Assembly: GCA_902461475.1 (NCBI GenBank)
Contig: CABPXX010000113.1
Coordinates: forward strand, 1-5,379
Direction of reading: 5' to 3'
From: an uncultured Eubacteriales bacterium
GTDB lineage: Bacteria; Bacillota; Clostridia; Oscillospirales; Oscillospiraceae
Length of the DNA stretch: 5,379 nucleotides
Position numbers and translations under genes: made by a program. A model generated the notes under the pieces. It had not been told where the DNA came from. It ran no database searches and saw only the letters and a list, made by a program, of their open reading frames with translations. Shown here in pieces: positions 1-5,126 of this stretch. How positions within the stretch are numbered: position 1 is the first letter of the stretch; the number at the start of each line of letters is the position of its first letter.

Positions 1-53
1 CCTGGGGGGTAGAGGTGGCGGAGCTGGTGGCCGCCCTGGGCAAGCTGCTGTAA
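1..53 (+). CDS. C-terminal tail of an upstream gene, possibly a CsoR-family metal-sensing repressor (partial)
   Basis: Only the last 16 codons are visible, read from position 3 and ending in TAA at 51-53. They encode WGVEVAELVAALGKLL, an amphipathic helix. CsoR/DUF156 repressors typically end in such a helix after their last metal-ligand cysteine, and in Firmicutes they often sit directly before copA. The stop lies 13 bases before the copA start, with the copA ribosome-binding site beginning at the stop codon, so the two genes are very probably co-transcribed. The identity rests on this short helix and on context. No cysteine or histidine ligand is in view, so another small upstream protein is possible. 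That an open frame ends here is fairly secure; the CsoR assignment is a guess. Confidence 0.45.
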   Translation, partial: WGVEVAELVAALGKLL

Positions 54-66
54 AGGAGGCCCCACC

Positions 67-2577
67 ATGAAACAGAAGTTTTCCGTCACCGGCATGACCT
101 GCGCCGCCTGTTCCGCCCACGTGGAAAAGGCGGTGAAGGGGCTGGATGGTGTCCAGGAGGTGCAGGTAAACCTGTTGGGCAACTCCATGTCGGTAACTTA
201 CAATGAGCCCCTGACCTCCCAGCAGATTTGCGAAGCGGTGGCCAAGGCCGGGTACGGGGCCACGGTGATGGGCGAAACAGCCGCCCCCACTCCCGCCCCT
301 GTGTCCGACGCCCAGAAGTCCTTGAAGGTGCGCTTTGTCTCCTCCCTGGTCTTCCTGCTGCCCCTGTTCTACCTGTCCATGGGCCACATGATGGGCTGGC
401 CCATCCCCCACTTTTTCCACGGCACCCAAAACGCCATGGTGTATGCCCTCACCCTCTTCTTGCTCACCCTGCCCCCGCTGATCATCAACCGGGCTTATTT
501 TGTAAACGGCTTCCGCTCCCTCTGGCATCGGGCCCCCAATATGGACTCCCTCATCGCCGTGGGCTCCTCCGCCGCTGTGCTCTACGGCATTGTGGCCCTG
601 TACGCCATCGGCTGGGGGCTGGGCCACGGGGACACCGCCCTGGTGGAGCGGTACGCCATGGACCTGTACTTTGAGTCTGCGGCCATGATTGTCACCCTCA
701 TCACCCTGGGCAAGTTCCTGGAGGCCCGCTCCAAGGGCAAGACTGGCCAGGCCATCGCCCGGCTCATGGACTTGAGCCCCAAGACCGCCACCGTGCTGCG
801 GGACGGTCAAGAGGTGACCATCCCTACCCAGGAGGTACAGGTGGGGGACCTGCTCCTCATTCGCCCCGGCTCCTCCCTCCCCGTGGACGGGGTGGTGGTG
901 TCTGGGGTGTCCAGCGTGGACGAGTCCCCCCTCACCGGGGAGTCCATCCCGGTGGACAAGGGAGAGGGAGACCGGGTGATGTCAGGCTGTCTCAACGGCT
1001 CTGGCATGCTCACCGTCCGGGCCACCCAGGTGGGCCAGGACACCACCCTGTCCCAGATGATCGCCCTGGTGGAGGAGGCCGCCTCCTCCAAGGCCCCCAT
1101 CTCCCGGCTGGCCGACCGGGTGGCGGGTATCTTCGTCCCCGTGGTCATGGGCATTGCCCTGGTCACCGCCCTGATTTGGCTGGTCAGCGGCCACACCGTA
1201 GCCCAGGCCCTCACCTCTGCCGTGGCGGTGCTGGTCATCTCCTGTCCCTGTGCCCTGGGGCTGGCCACCCCTGTGGCCATTATGGTGGGCACCGGAGTGG
1301 GGGCTCAGAACGGCATTCTCATCAAATCTGCCCAGGCCCTGGAGCAGCTGGGCAAGGTGTCCTGCATCGTGCTGGACAAGACAGGCACCATCACCCAGGG
1401 CAAGCCCCAGGTGACGGGTGTGTACCCGGTGGGCCAGCTGTCCGAAAGCCAGCTGCTCACCATCGCCGCCAGCCTGGAGCACCCCTCCCAGCACCCTCTG
1501 GGCCAGGCCATTGTGGCCCACGCCCAGGCCCAGAACCTGCCCCTCCAGGAGGTGACGGACTTCCAGGCTGTCCACGGTAAGGGTGTGACGGGCACCCTCC
1601 AGGGTCTCCCCTTCCTGGCGGGCAACGGGGCCATGATGGAGGAAGCGGGGGTAGACCTGTCTTCCATGGCCCAGCGCACCCAGGATCTCACGGAAAAGGG
1701 ACACACCCCGCTGTACTTCGCCCAGGGCACCACCCTGGTAGGTGTCATTGGGGTGGCAGACACCGTGAAGCCCACCAGCGCCCAGGCCGTGGCGGAACTG
1801 CACAAGCTGGGACTGGAGGTTGTGATGCTCACCGGAGACCACCCTGCCACCGCTCAGGCCATCGCCCAGGAGGTGGGGGTGTCCCAGGTCATCGCCCAGG
1901 TACTGCCCACAGAAAAAGAGGGTCACATCGCCCAGCTGCAAGCCCAGGGCCATCAGGTAGCCATGGTGGGAGACGGCATCAACGACGCCCCCGCTCTGGC
2001 CCGGGCAGAGGTGGGCATTGCCATTGGGGCAGGCTCAGACATTGCCCTGGACTCCGCCGACCTGGTACTGATGAAGAGCGACCTGCTGGACGCCGTCACC
2101 GCCGTGCGGCTATCCCGGGCCACCCTGCGCAACATCAAGGAAAACCTGTTCTGGGCCTTCTGCTACAACGCCATCTGTATCCCCGTGGCCGCCGGGGTGT
2201 TCTATCCCCTGTTCCATCTCCAGCTCTCCCCCATGCTGGCCTCTGCCGCCATGAGCCTGAGCTCGGTGTGCGTGGTCACCAACGCCCTGCGGCTGCGCCG
2301 CTTCCGCCCCACCAAATCGAATACCCCAGCGGTATGTCAAAATAGCTGCTGTGAATTGAAAGGAGAAGAACCTACCATGACTCAAACCATCCACATTCAG
2401 GGCATGATGTGCCCCCACTGCGTCAACCACGTCACCCAGGCCCTGAACGCCATCCCCGGCGTGTCCGCCCAGGTGGATCTGGAAAGCGGCACCGCCACCG
2501 TCACCGGAGACGTGTCCGCCGACACCCTCAAGGCCGCCGTGGAAGGGGCCGGATATCAGGTCACCGCCATCGACTGA
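67..2577 (+). CDS. copA: Cu(I)-exporting P1B-type ATPase with N- and C-terminal HMA domains (CopA-CopZ fusion)
   Basis: This is a membrane pump that uses ATP to export Cu(I) from the cytoplasm. Seen in the 836 residues: an N-terminal HMA domain (about 1-68, GMTCAAC at 9-15); membrane helices near 90-106, 123-140, 161-183 and 200-216; the actuator motif TGES at 290-293; helices near 352-374 and 381-407, the latter with CPC at 393-395; the phosphorylation site DKTGT at 437-441; HP at 476-477; TGD at 589-591; GDGIND at 635-640; and two last helices with YN at 700-701 and MSLSS at 729-733. CPC plus YN plus MxxSS is the Cu(I)-type (P1B-1) signature. After a short linker (about 748-770, with C757, C761 and C762) comes a second HMA domain (771-836, CPHC at 782-785). 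The start is supported by AAAGGAGG at 52-59, 7 bases before the ATG. All catalytic motifs are intact. The promoter lies outside the window, and regulation by a copper sensor upstream is inferred. Confidence 0.97.
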   Translation: MKQKFSVTGMTCAACSAHVEKAVKGLDGVQEVQVNLLGNSMSVTYNEPLTSQQICEAVAKAGYGATVMGETAAPTPAPVSDAQKSLKVRFVSSLVFLLPLFYLSMGHMMGWPIPHFFHGTQNAMVYALTLFLLTLPPLIINRAYFVNGFRSLWHRAPNMDSLIAVGSSAAVLYGIVALYAIGWGLGHGDTALVERYAMDLYFESAAMIVTLITLGKFLEARSKGKTGQAIARLMDLSPKTATVLRDGQEVTIPTQEVQVGDLLLIRPGSSLPVDGVVVSGVSSVDESPLTGESIPVDKGEGDRVMSGCLNGSGMLTVRATQVGQDTTLSQMIALVEEAASSKAPISRLADRVAGIFVPVVMGIALVTALIWLVSGHTVAQALTSAVAVLVISCPCALGLATPVAIMVGTGVGAQNGILIKSAQALEQLGKVSCIVLDKTGTITQGKPQVTGVYPVGQLSESQLLTIAASLEHPSQHPLGQAIVAHAQAQNLPLQEVTDFQAVHGKGVTGTLQGLPFLAGNGAMMEEAGVDLSSMAQRTQDLTEKGHTPLYFAQGTTLVGVIGVADTVKPTSAQAVAELHKLGLEVVMLTGDHPATAQAIAQEVGVSQVIAQVLPTEKEGHIAQLQAQGHQVAMVGDGINDAPALARAEVGIAIGAGSDIALDSADLVLMKSDLLDAVTAVRLSRATLRNIKENLFWAFCYNAICIPVAAGVFYPLFHLQLSPMLASAAMSLSSVCVVTNALRLRRFRPTKSNTPAVCQNSCCELKGEEPTMTQTIHIQGMMCPHCVNHVTQALNAIPGVSAQVDLESGTATVTGDVSADTLKAAVEGAGYQVTAID
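2359..2367 (+). promoter_or_regulatory. Internal ribosome-binding site before the C-terminal HMA domain of copA
   Basis: AAAGGAGAA lies inside the copA reading frame, over codons 765-767 (Lys-Gly-Glu). Its AGGAG core ends 11 bases before an in-frame ATG at 2377. It matches seven bases of the AAAGGAGG seen before copA itself. The spacing is a little longer than the 7-8 bases used by the other genes here, so initiation may be weaker. Confidence 0.55.
2377..2577 (+). CDS. copZ: Probable internally initiated CopZ-like copper chaperone, in frame with copA
   Basis: Starting at the in-frame ATG (Met771 of CopA), these codons encode a complete 66-residue HMA protein with the metal site GMMCPHC at residues 9-15 (numbered from this Met) and a domain that runs to the stop codon. 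Free bacterial CopZ chaperones are about 65-70 residues, so the size fits a stand-alone protein. CopZ-type proteins bind Cu(I) in the cytosol and hand it to CopA or to a copper sensor. A Shine-Dalgarno-like site (2359-2367) precedes the ATG. There is no stop between CopA and this domain, so it is also made as the C-terminus of the full pump. Whether the free form is made is inference. A known parallel is E. coli copA, where programmed frameshifting yields a separate chaperone-like fragment from the same gene. The alternative is that this is only a fused regulatory domain. Confidence 0.5.
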   Translation: MTQTIHIQGMMCPHCVNHVTQALNAIPGVSAQVDLESGTATVTGDVSADTLKAAVEGAGYQVTAID

Positions 2578-2597
2578 ATTCCAATCATCTCCCAGCA

Positions 2598-2650
2598 CAA
2601 CAGAGCGTGGAGCACCATCCTTGCGAAAGGCGCTCCACGCTCGTCTGTTG
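2598..2650. terminator. Nested hairpin between convergent genes, likely bidirectional terminator
   Basis: GAGCGTGGAGC (2603-2613) pairs perfectly with GCTCCACGCTC (2632-2642). Outside it, CAACA (2598-2602) can pair with TGTTG (2646-2650) across a 3-base bulge. Inside it, CCTT (2619-2622) pairs with AAGG (2627-2630) around a GCGA loop, which is a GNRA tetraloop. It lies 20 bases after the copA stop and just past the stop of the convergent minus-strand gene. The bases following on the plus strand (TGTTGTTT) are only moderately U-rich, and on the minus strand the tail is weaker, so termination may be partial. Confidence 0.6.
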
Positions 2651-2655
2651 TTTCA

Positions 2656-2856
2656 TCAGGAATTACCCTTCCCTTTGCACAAAATCAGGCAGGTACAAAA
2701 GGCCATCTCAAAAGCCAAGAAAAAGCCAACGCCCACTGTAAGGGCCTCACCCATACTCAAGCCATCCAGCCAAGCCGAAACGATGGACAGAAAAATCCAT
2801 TCTACCAGCACAACCAGCATACCAGCCAGCACAGCATACCCAATTCTTCGTATCAT
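2656..2856 (-). CDS. Small two-helix membrane protein of unknown function (66 aa)
   Basis: I do not recognise this protein. The 66 residues show a basic N-terminus (MIRR), a hydrophobic helix at about 6-30, a short polar turn (about 31-37), a second helix at about 38-60 and a short basic tail (KGKGNS). Glu19 and Glu50 lie within the predicted helices, and the second helix ends with Cys54, Cys56 and Cys60. The gene looks real despite its size. GGGGAGGAG (2872-2864 on the minus strand) stands 7 bases before the ATG, and a good promoter lies just upstream. The overlapping plus-strand frame has no comparable support. It is convergent with copA and divergent from the next gene, so it forms its own transcription unit. 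By eye its base composition is clearly less GC-rich than that of its neighbours. A role in copper handling is conceivable from position and cysteines only. Confidence 0.72.
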   Translation of the reverse strand: MIRRIGYAVLAGMLVVLVEWIFLSIVSAWLDGLSMGEALTVGVGFFLAFEMAFCTCLILCKGKGNS

Positions 2857-2863
2857 CCGCTCT

Positions 2864-2872
2864 CTCCTCCCC
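2864..2872 (-). promoter_or_regulatory. Strong ribosome-binding site of the small membrane protein
   Basis: Read on the minus strand, GGGGAGGAG ends 7 bases before the ATG at 2856. This site decides both that the small frame is a gene and which ATG is used. Confidence 0.75.
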
Positions 2873-2886
2873 TTTTTCTATCGCTC

Positions 2887-2915
2887 AGTATAGCACAGCC
2901 TCACAGGAAACACAA
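2887..2915 (-). promoter_or_regulatory. Sigma-A-type promoter for the small membrane protein
   Basis: On the minus strand, TTGTGT (2915-2910) and TATACT (2892-2887) are separated by 17 bases. The -10 is preceded by TGC, giving an extended -10 (TGCTATACT). The predicted start of transcription near 2880 leaves a leader of about 24 bases that is mostly ribosome-binding site. Confidence 0.65.
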
Positions 2916-2951
2916 CCGCAGCCAATTTTCTTCTAAAAATCTTAATGGAAC

Positions 2952-2996
2952 TATAATCCACTGCACCTTTCCTTTTTCCCCATATTCTGCTACACT
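2952..2996 (+). promoter_or_regulatory. Candidate promoter region for the TVP38/TMEM64-family gene
   Basis: Two possible -10 elements are visible on the plus strand: a perfect TATAAT at 2952-2957, and an extended -10 TGCTACACT at 2988-2996. Neither has a clear TTGACA-like -35 at the right distance; the stretches upstream are pyrimidine-rich. The second would start transcription near 3003, just before the ribosome-binding site. I cannot choose between them from sequence. Confidence 0.4.
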
Positions 2997-3011
2997 GTCT
3001 CTATCTTCCCC

Positions 3012-3019
3012 AAGGAGGT
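3012..3019 (+). promoter_or_regulatory. Ribosome-binding site that sets a GTG start
   Basis: AAGGAGGT is a full match to the 16S rRNA 3' end complement. It stands 8 bases before GTG at 3028. There is no better-placed ATG, so this site supports the GTG start of the following gene. Confidence 0.8.
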
Positions 3020-3027
3020 AGAAACAC

Positions 3028-3711
3028 GTGAACCCACGTATCAAACAGGCCCTGTTGTGGCTTGTCACCATAGCCTTGCTGGGCGGCTGCGTCTACGCCC
3101 TGTACGCCACTGGCTTTTTCCAGACCCTCCACTCCAGGTTGGCCATGGAGGCCTATATCGCCCAGTTCTCTCCCTGGTCCCACCTGATGTACTTTGTCAT
3201 TCAGCTCATTTCGGTGATCGTCGCTCCCATTCCCAGCAACATCACCGCTCTGGTGGGGGCTGTGATGTTTGGATTCTGGCCCGCCTTTCTCCTCACCTGG
3301 GGGGCGGTGGTGCTGGGCTCTGTCATCGTCTTTCTCCTGGCCCGGGTGCTGGGCCACAAGTTTGTCCACCAGTTTGTCAGTGAGAAGGTGTCCGGCAAGT
3401 ACCTGGACGTCATCCAGCGCAAGCGAGACGTCTTTCTCTTTCTGGCCTTCCTCTTTCCCTTCTTCCCCGACGACCTGCTGTGCATTCTGGCAGGGCTCAC
3501 CGACCTGAGCCTGAAACGATTCCTCATCCTCTGCCTGGTTGCCCGGCCCTGGGGCCTTCTGGTGGCCTGCGGCGTGGGTGGCTCCGCCCTCTCCGTCCCT
3601 CCTTGGGCCATGGCCCTCATGGGCCTGGTGGGGCTGGCGGTCTTTCTCGTGGCTCTACGGTACGGGGATAAGGTGGAACAAGCTATTTTACAGCGCATGA
3701 ACAAAGAGTAA
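3028..3711 (+). CDS. TVP38/TMEM64 (VTT-domain, DedA-superfamily) membrane protein
   Basis: This 227-residue integral membrane protein belongs by pattern to the TVP38/TMEM64 branch of the VTT/DedA superfamily. Seen: a first helix at about 8-28; a re-entrant-like stretch with PIPS at 67-70; a glycine-rich region running into LGSVIVFLLARVLG (96-109); a basic loop (about 110-134); the motif FPFFPDD at 143-149 followed by an AGLTDLS segment; Arg173-Pro174; and a last helix at about 190-212 before a charged tail. Family length is typically 200-240 residues, so it is complete. DedA-superfamily proteins are linked to lipid scrambling or undecaprenyl-phosphate/phospholipid transport and to membrane homeostasis; the substrate of this one is not known. 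It starts with GTG behind an ideal ribosome-binding site. It is a single-gene unit, divergent from the small membrane protein and convergent with lysA. Its stop codon overlaps the terminator stem. Confidence 0.9.
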   Translation: MNPRIKQALLWLVTIALLGGCVYALYATGFFQTLHSRLAMEAYIAQFSPWSHLMYFVIQLISVIVAPIPSNITALVGAVMFGFWPAFLLTWGAVVLGSVIVFLLARVLGHKFVHQFVSEKVSGKYLDVIQRKRDVFLFLAFLFPFFPDDLLCILAGLTDLSLKRFLILCLVARPWGLLVACGVGGSALSVPPWAMALMGLVGLAVFLVALRYGDKVEQAILQRMNKE

Positions 3712-3751
3712 AAACTTCCCGTCCGGCGGTGCCGGACGGGAAGTTTTCTTG
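3711..3751. terminator. Strong bidirectional intrinsic terminator shared with lysA
   Basis: AAAACTTCCCGTCCGGC (3711-3727) and its exact complement (3731-3747) form a 17-bp stem with a GGT loop. On the plus strand it ends in TTTTCTT; on the minus strand it ends in TTTTT. The left arm begins at the last base of the plus-strand gene's TAA, and the lysA stop lies 4 bases past the right arm, so one hairpin serves two convergent genes. Confidence 0.93.
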
Positions 3752-5008
3752 TTACCAAACGAGAGTTGCAAAGTAGTCGTCGGGAGTCTCCGCCCGGCGC
3801 ATCAGCTCCACCGAGCCGTCCCGCTTGAGCAGCAGCTCCGCCGAACGCAGCTTGCCGTTGTACTGGTAGCCCATGGCGAAGCCGTGGGCCCCGGTGTCGT
3901 GGATGACCAGAATGTCACCCTTGTCGATCTGGGGCAGAGCGCGGTCAATGGCAAACTTATCGCTGTTTTCACACAGGGAGCCCACCACGTCGTAGACGTG
4001 GTCACAGGGGGCGTCCTCCTTGCCCAGCACCGTGATATGGTGGTAAGCCCCGTAGATGGCGGGGCGCATCAGGTTGGCGGCGCAGGCGTCTACCCCGATA
4101 TACTCCTTGTAGATGTGCTTTTCGTGGACAGCGGTGGTGACCAGGTGTCCATAGGGGGCCAGCATGAAGCGGCCCAGCTCGGTGCAAAGGGAGATATCCC
4201 CCATGCCAGCGGGCACCAAGATCTCCTCGTAGGCTTTCCGCACACCCTCGCCGATGATGGCGATGTCGTTGGCGGGCTGCTCCGGGCGGTAGGGCACGCC
4301 CACACCGCCGGACAGGTTGAGGAAGGTGATATGGCAGCCAGTGTCCCGCTGCAGTTCCACGGCCAGCTCGAAGAGCACCCGGGCCAGAGCGGGATAGTAG
4401 TCGTTGGACAGGGTGTTGGAGGCCAGGAAGGCGTGGATGCCGAAGTTCTTGGCTCCCAGCCCCTTCAGGCGAGTGAACGCCTCCTTCATCTGCTCCTTGG
4501 TCATGCCGTACTTGGCGTCCCCCGGCTTGTCCATGACCTGGAAGCCCTCTTTGCTCTCGCCCCGGGTGAAGGTGCCGCCGGGATTATAGCGGCAGGAGAT
4601 GGTCTCAGGGACACAGCCCAGAGTATCGTAGAGGAAGTCCACGTGGGTCAGGTCGTCCAGGTTGATGATGGCCCCCAGCTTGTGGGCGTAGCGGAACTCC
4701 TCGGCGGGGGTCTCGTTGGAGGAGAACATGATCTCATGGCCGGTAAAGCCACAGCGCTCTGCCATCATCAGCTCGGTGAGGGAGGAGCAGTCCACGCCAC
4801 AGCCCTGGGCGTGGAGCAGCTTCAAAATGCCGGGGGTGGGGGTGGCTTTCACGGCGAAATATTCCTTAAAGCCGGGATTCCAGGAGAAAGCCTGGTACAG
4901 CTTCTTGGCATTGTCTTCAATCCCCGCCTGGTCGTAGATGTGGAACGGGGTGGGATAGGTCTCACGAATCTCCTTGGCCTGAGCCAGGGTGAGGAACGGT
5001 TTCTTCAT
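3752..5008 (-). CDS. lysA: Diaminopimelate decarboxylase (PLP-dependent, fold type III)
   Basis: It catalyses the last step of lysine synthesis, meso-diaminopimelate to L-lysine plus CO2, in the cytoplasm. The 418 residues show a PLP-binding TIM barrel with Lys54 in FAVKA (53-55 core), GVDCSSLTE after it, KYG at 166-168, GIHAFLASN at 190-198, the phosphate-binding SGGVG loop at 233-237, and ELGR at 277-280. The C-terminal part has RPAIYGAYH (Arg315, Tyr319), SLCENSD with Cys346-Glu347, GAH at 373-375 and YN at 383-384. Length matches the family (about 400-440). I start at the ATG at 5008 because AAAGGAG (5023-5017) stands 8 bases before it. A longer frame from GTG at 5068 has no ribosome-binding site and would begin at about the transcription start. 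Several family motifs are altered (canonical HIGSQ, EPGR, GAY), but the Lys, Arg, Cys-Glu and Tyr of the active site remain. A related PLP decarboxylase specificity cannot be fully excluded. Confidence 0.92.
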   Translation of the reverse strand: MKKPFLTLAQAKEIRETYPTPFHIYDQAGIEDNAKKLYQAFSWNPGFKEYFAVKATPTPGILKLLHAQGCGVDCSSLTELMMAERCGFTGHEIMFSSNETPAEEFRYAHKLGAIINLDDLTHVDFLYDTLGCVPETISCRYNPGGTFTRGESKEGFQVMDKPGDAKYGMTKEQMKEAFTRLKGLGAKNFGIHAFLASNTLSNDYYPALARVLFELAVELQRDTGCHITFLNLSGGVGVPYRPEQPANDIAIIGEGVRKAYEEILVPAGMGDISLCTELGRFMLAPYGHLVTTAVHEKHIYKEYIGVDACAANLMRPAIYGAYHHITVLGKEDAPCDHVYDVVGSLCENSDKFAIDRALPQIDKGDILVIHDTGAHGFAMGYQYNGKLRSAELLLKRDGSVELMRRAETPDDYFATLVW

Positions 5009-5016
5009 GGTTTTCT

Positions 5017-5023
5017 CTCCTTT
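5017..5023 (-). promoter_or_regulatory. Ribosome-binding site that decides the lysA start
   Basis: AAAGGAG on the minus strand lies 8 bases before the ATG at 5008. It picks this start over the GTG 60 bases upstream. Confidence 0.85.
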
Positions 5024-5073
5024 GATGCGGCTGACGCTCCCCTTTGAACGAGACCGCAGATATATCACGCTTT

Positions 5074-5102
5074 ATCATACTAAAAGGATAGAATTTTGTC
5101 AA
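5074..5102 (-). promoter_or_regulatory. Near-consensus sigma-A promoter of lysA
   Basis: On the minus strand, a perfect TTGACA (5102-5097) and TATGAT (5079-5074) are separated by 17 bases. Transcription would start near 5067, giving a leader of about 59 bases. That is far too short for a lysine (L-box) riboswitch, and I see no leader-peptide attenuator, so no lysine-specific control is visible at this promoter. Confidence 0.88.
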
Positions 5103-5126
5103 CCATGAGAAATTCCCCACTTCCCC

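Noticed and set aside
982..1953. 323-codon open frame on the minus strand inside copA
   Set aside because: It is antisense to the conserved ATPase motifs, low in complexity (Gly, His, Leu) and has no start signals; it is a GC-driven shadow.
2335..2359. Programmed frameshift site near the end of copA, as in E. coli
   Set aside because: I looked for a slippery heptamer of the X XXY YYZ type and a following structure and found neither. The closest A-run (CAAAAT) is in the wrong phase, and the internal start explains the arrangement better.
2621..2893. 90-codon plus-strand frame between copA and the VTT gene
   Set aside because: It starts with TTG inside the hairpin loop without a ribosome-binding site and overlaps the better supported minus-strand membrane gene. 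The product is Lys/Ser/Pro-rich without structure.
3749..5047. 432-codon open frame on the plus strand opposite lysA
   Set aside because: It mirrors the lysA codons. The product is a repetitive Gly/Val/His-rich sequence without family motifs, a common shadow in GC-rich genes, while the minus strand carries clear LysA motifs, a promoter and a ribosome-binding site.
5009..5067. Lysine riboswitch in the lysA leader
   Set aside because: The leader from the predicted start is only about 59 bases, too short for the L-box aptamer, and the only pairing I see is a 4-base GCGG/CCGC.
5009..5068. N-terminal extension of LysA by 20 residues from the GTG at 5068
   Set aside because: There is no ribosome-binding site before it, the predicted transcription start falls at about the same place, and the extra residues do not resemble the LysA N-terminus. 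The ATG at 5008 has AAAGGAG at 8 bases.
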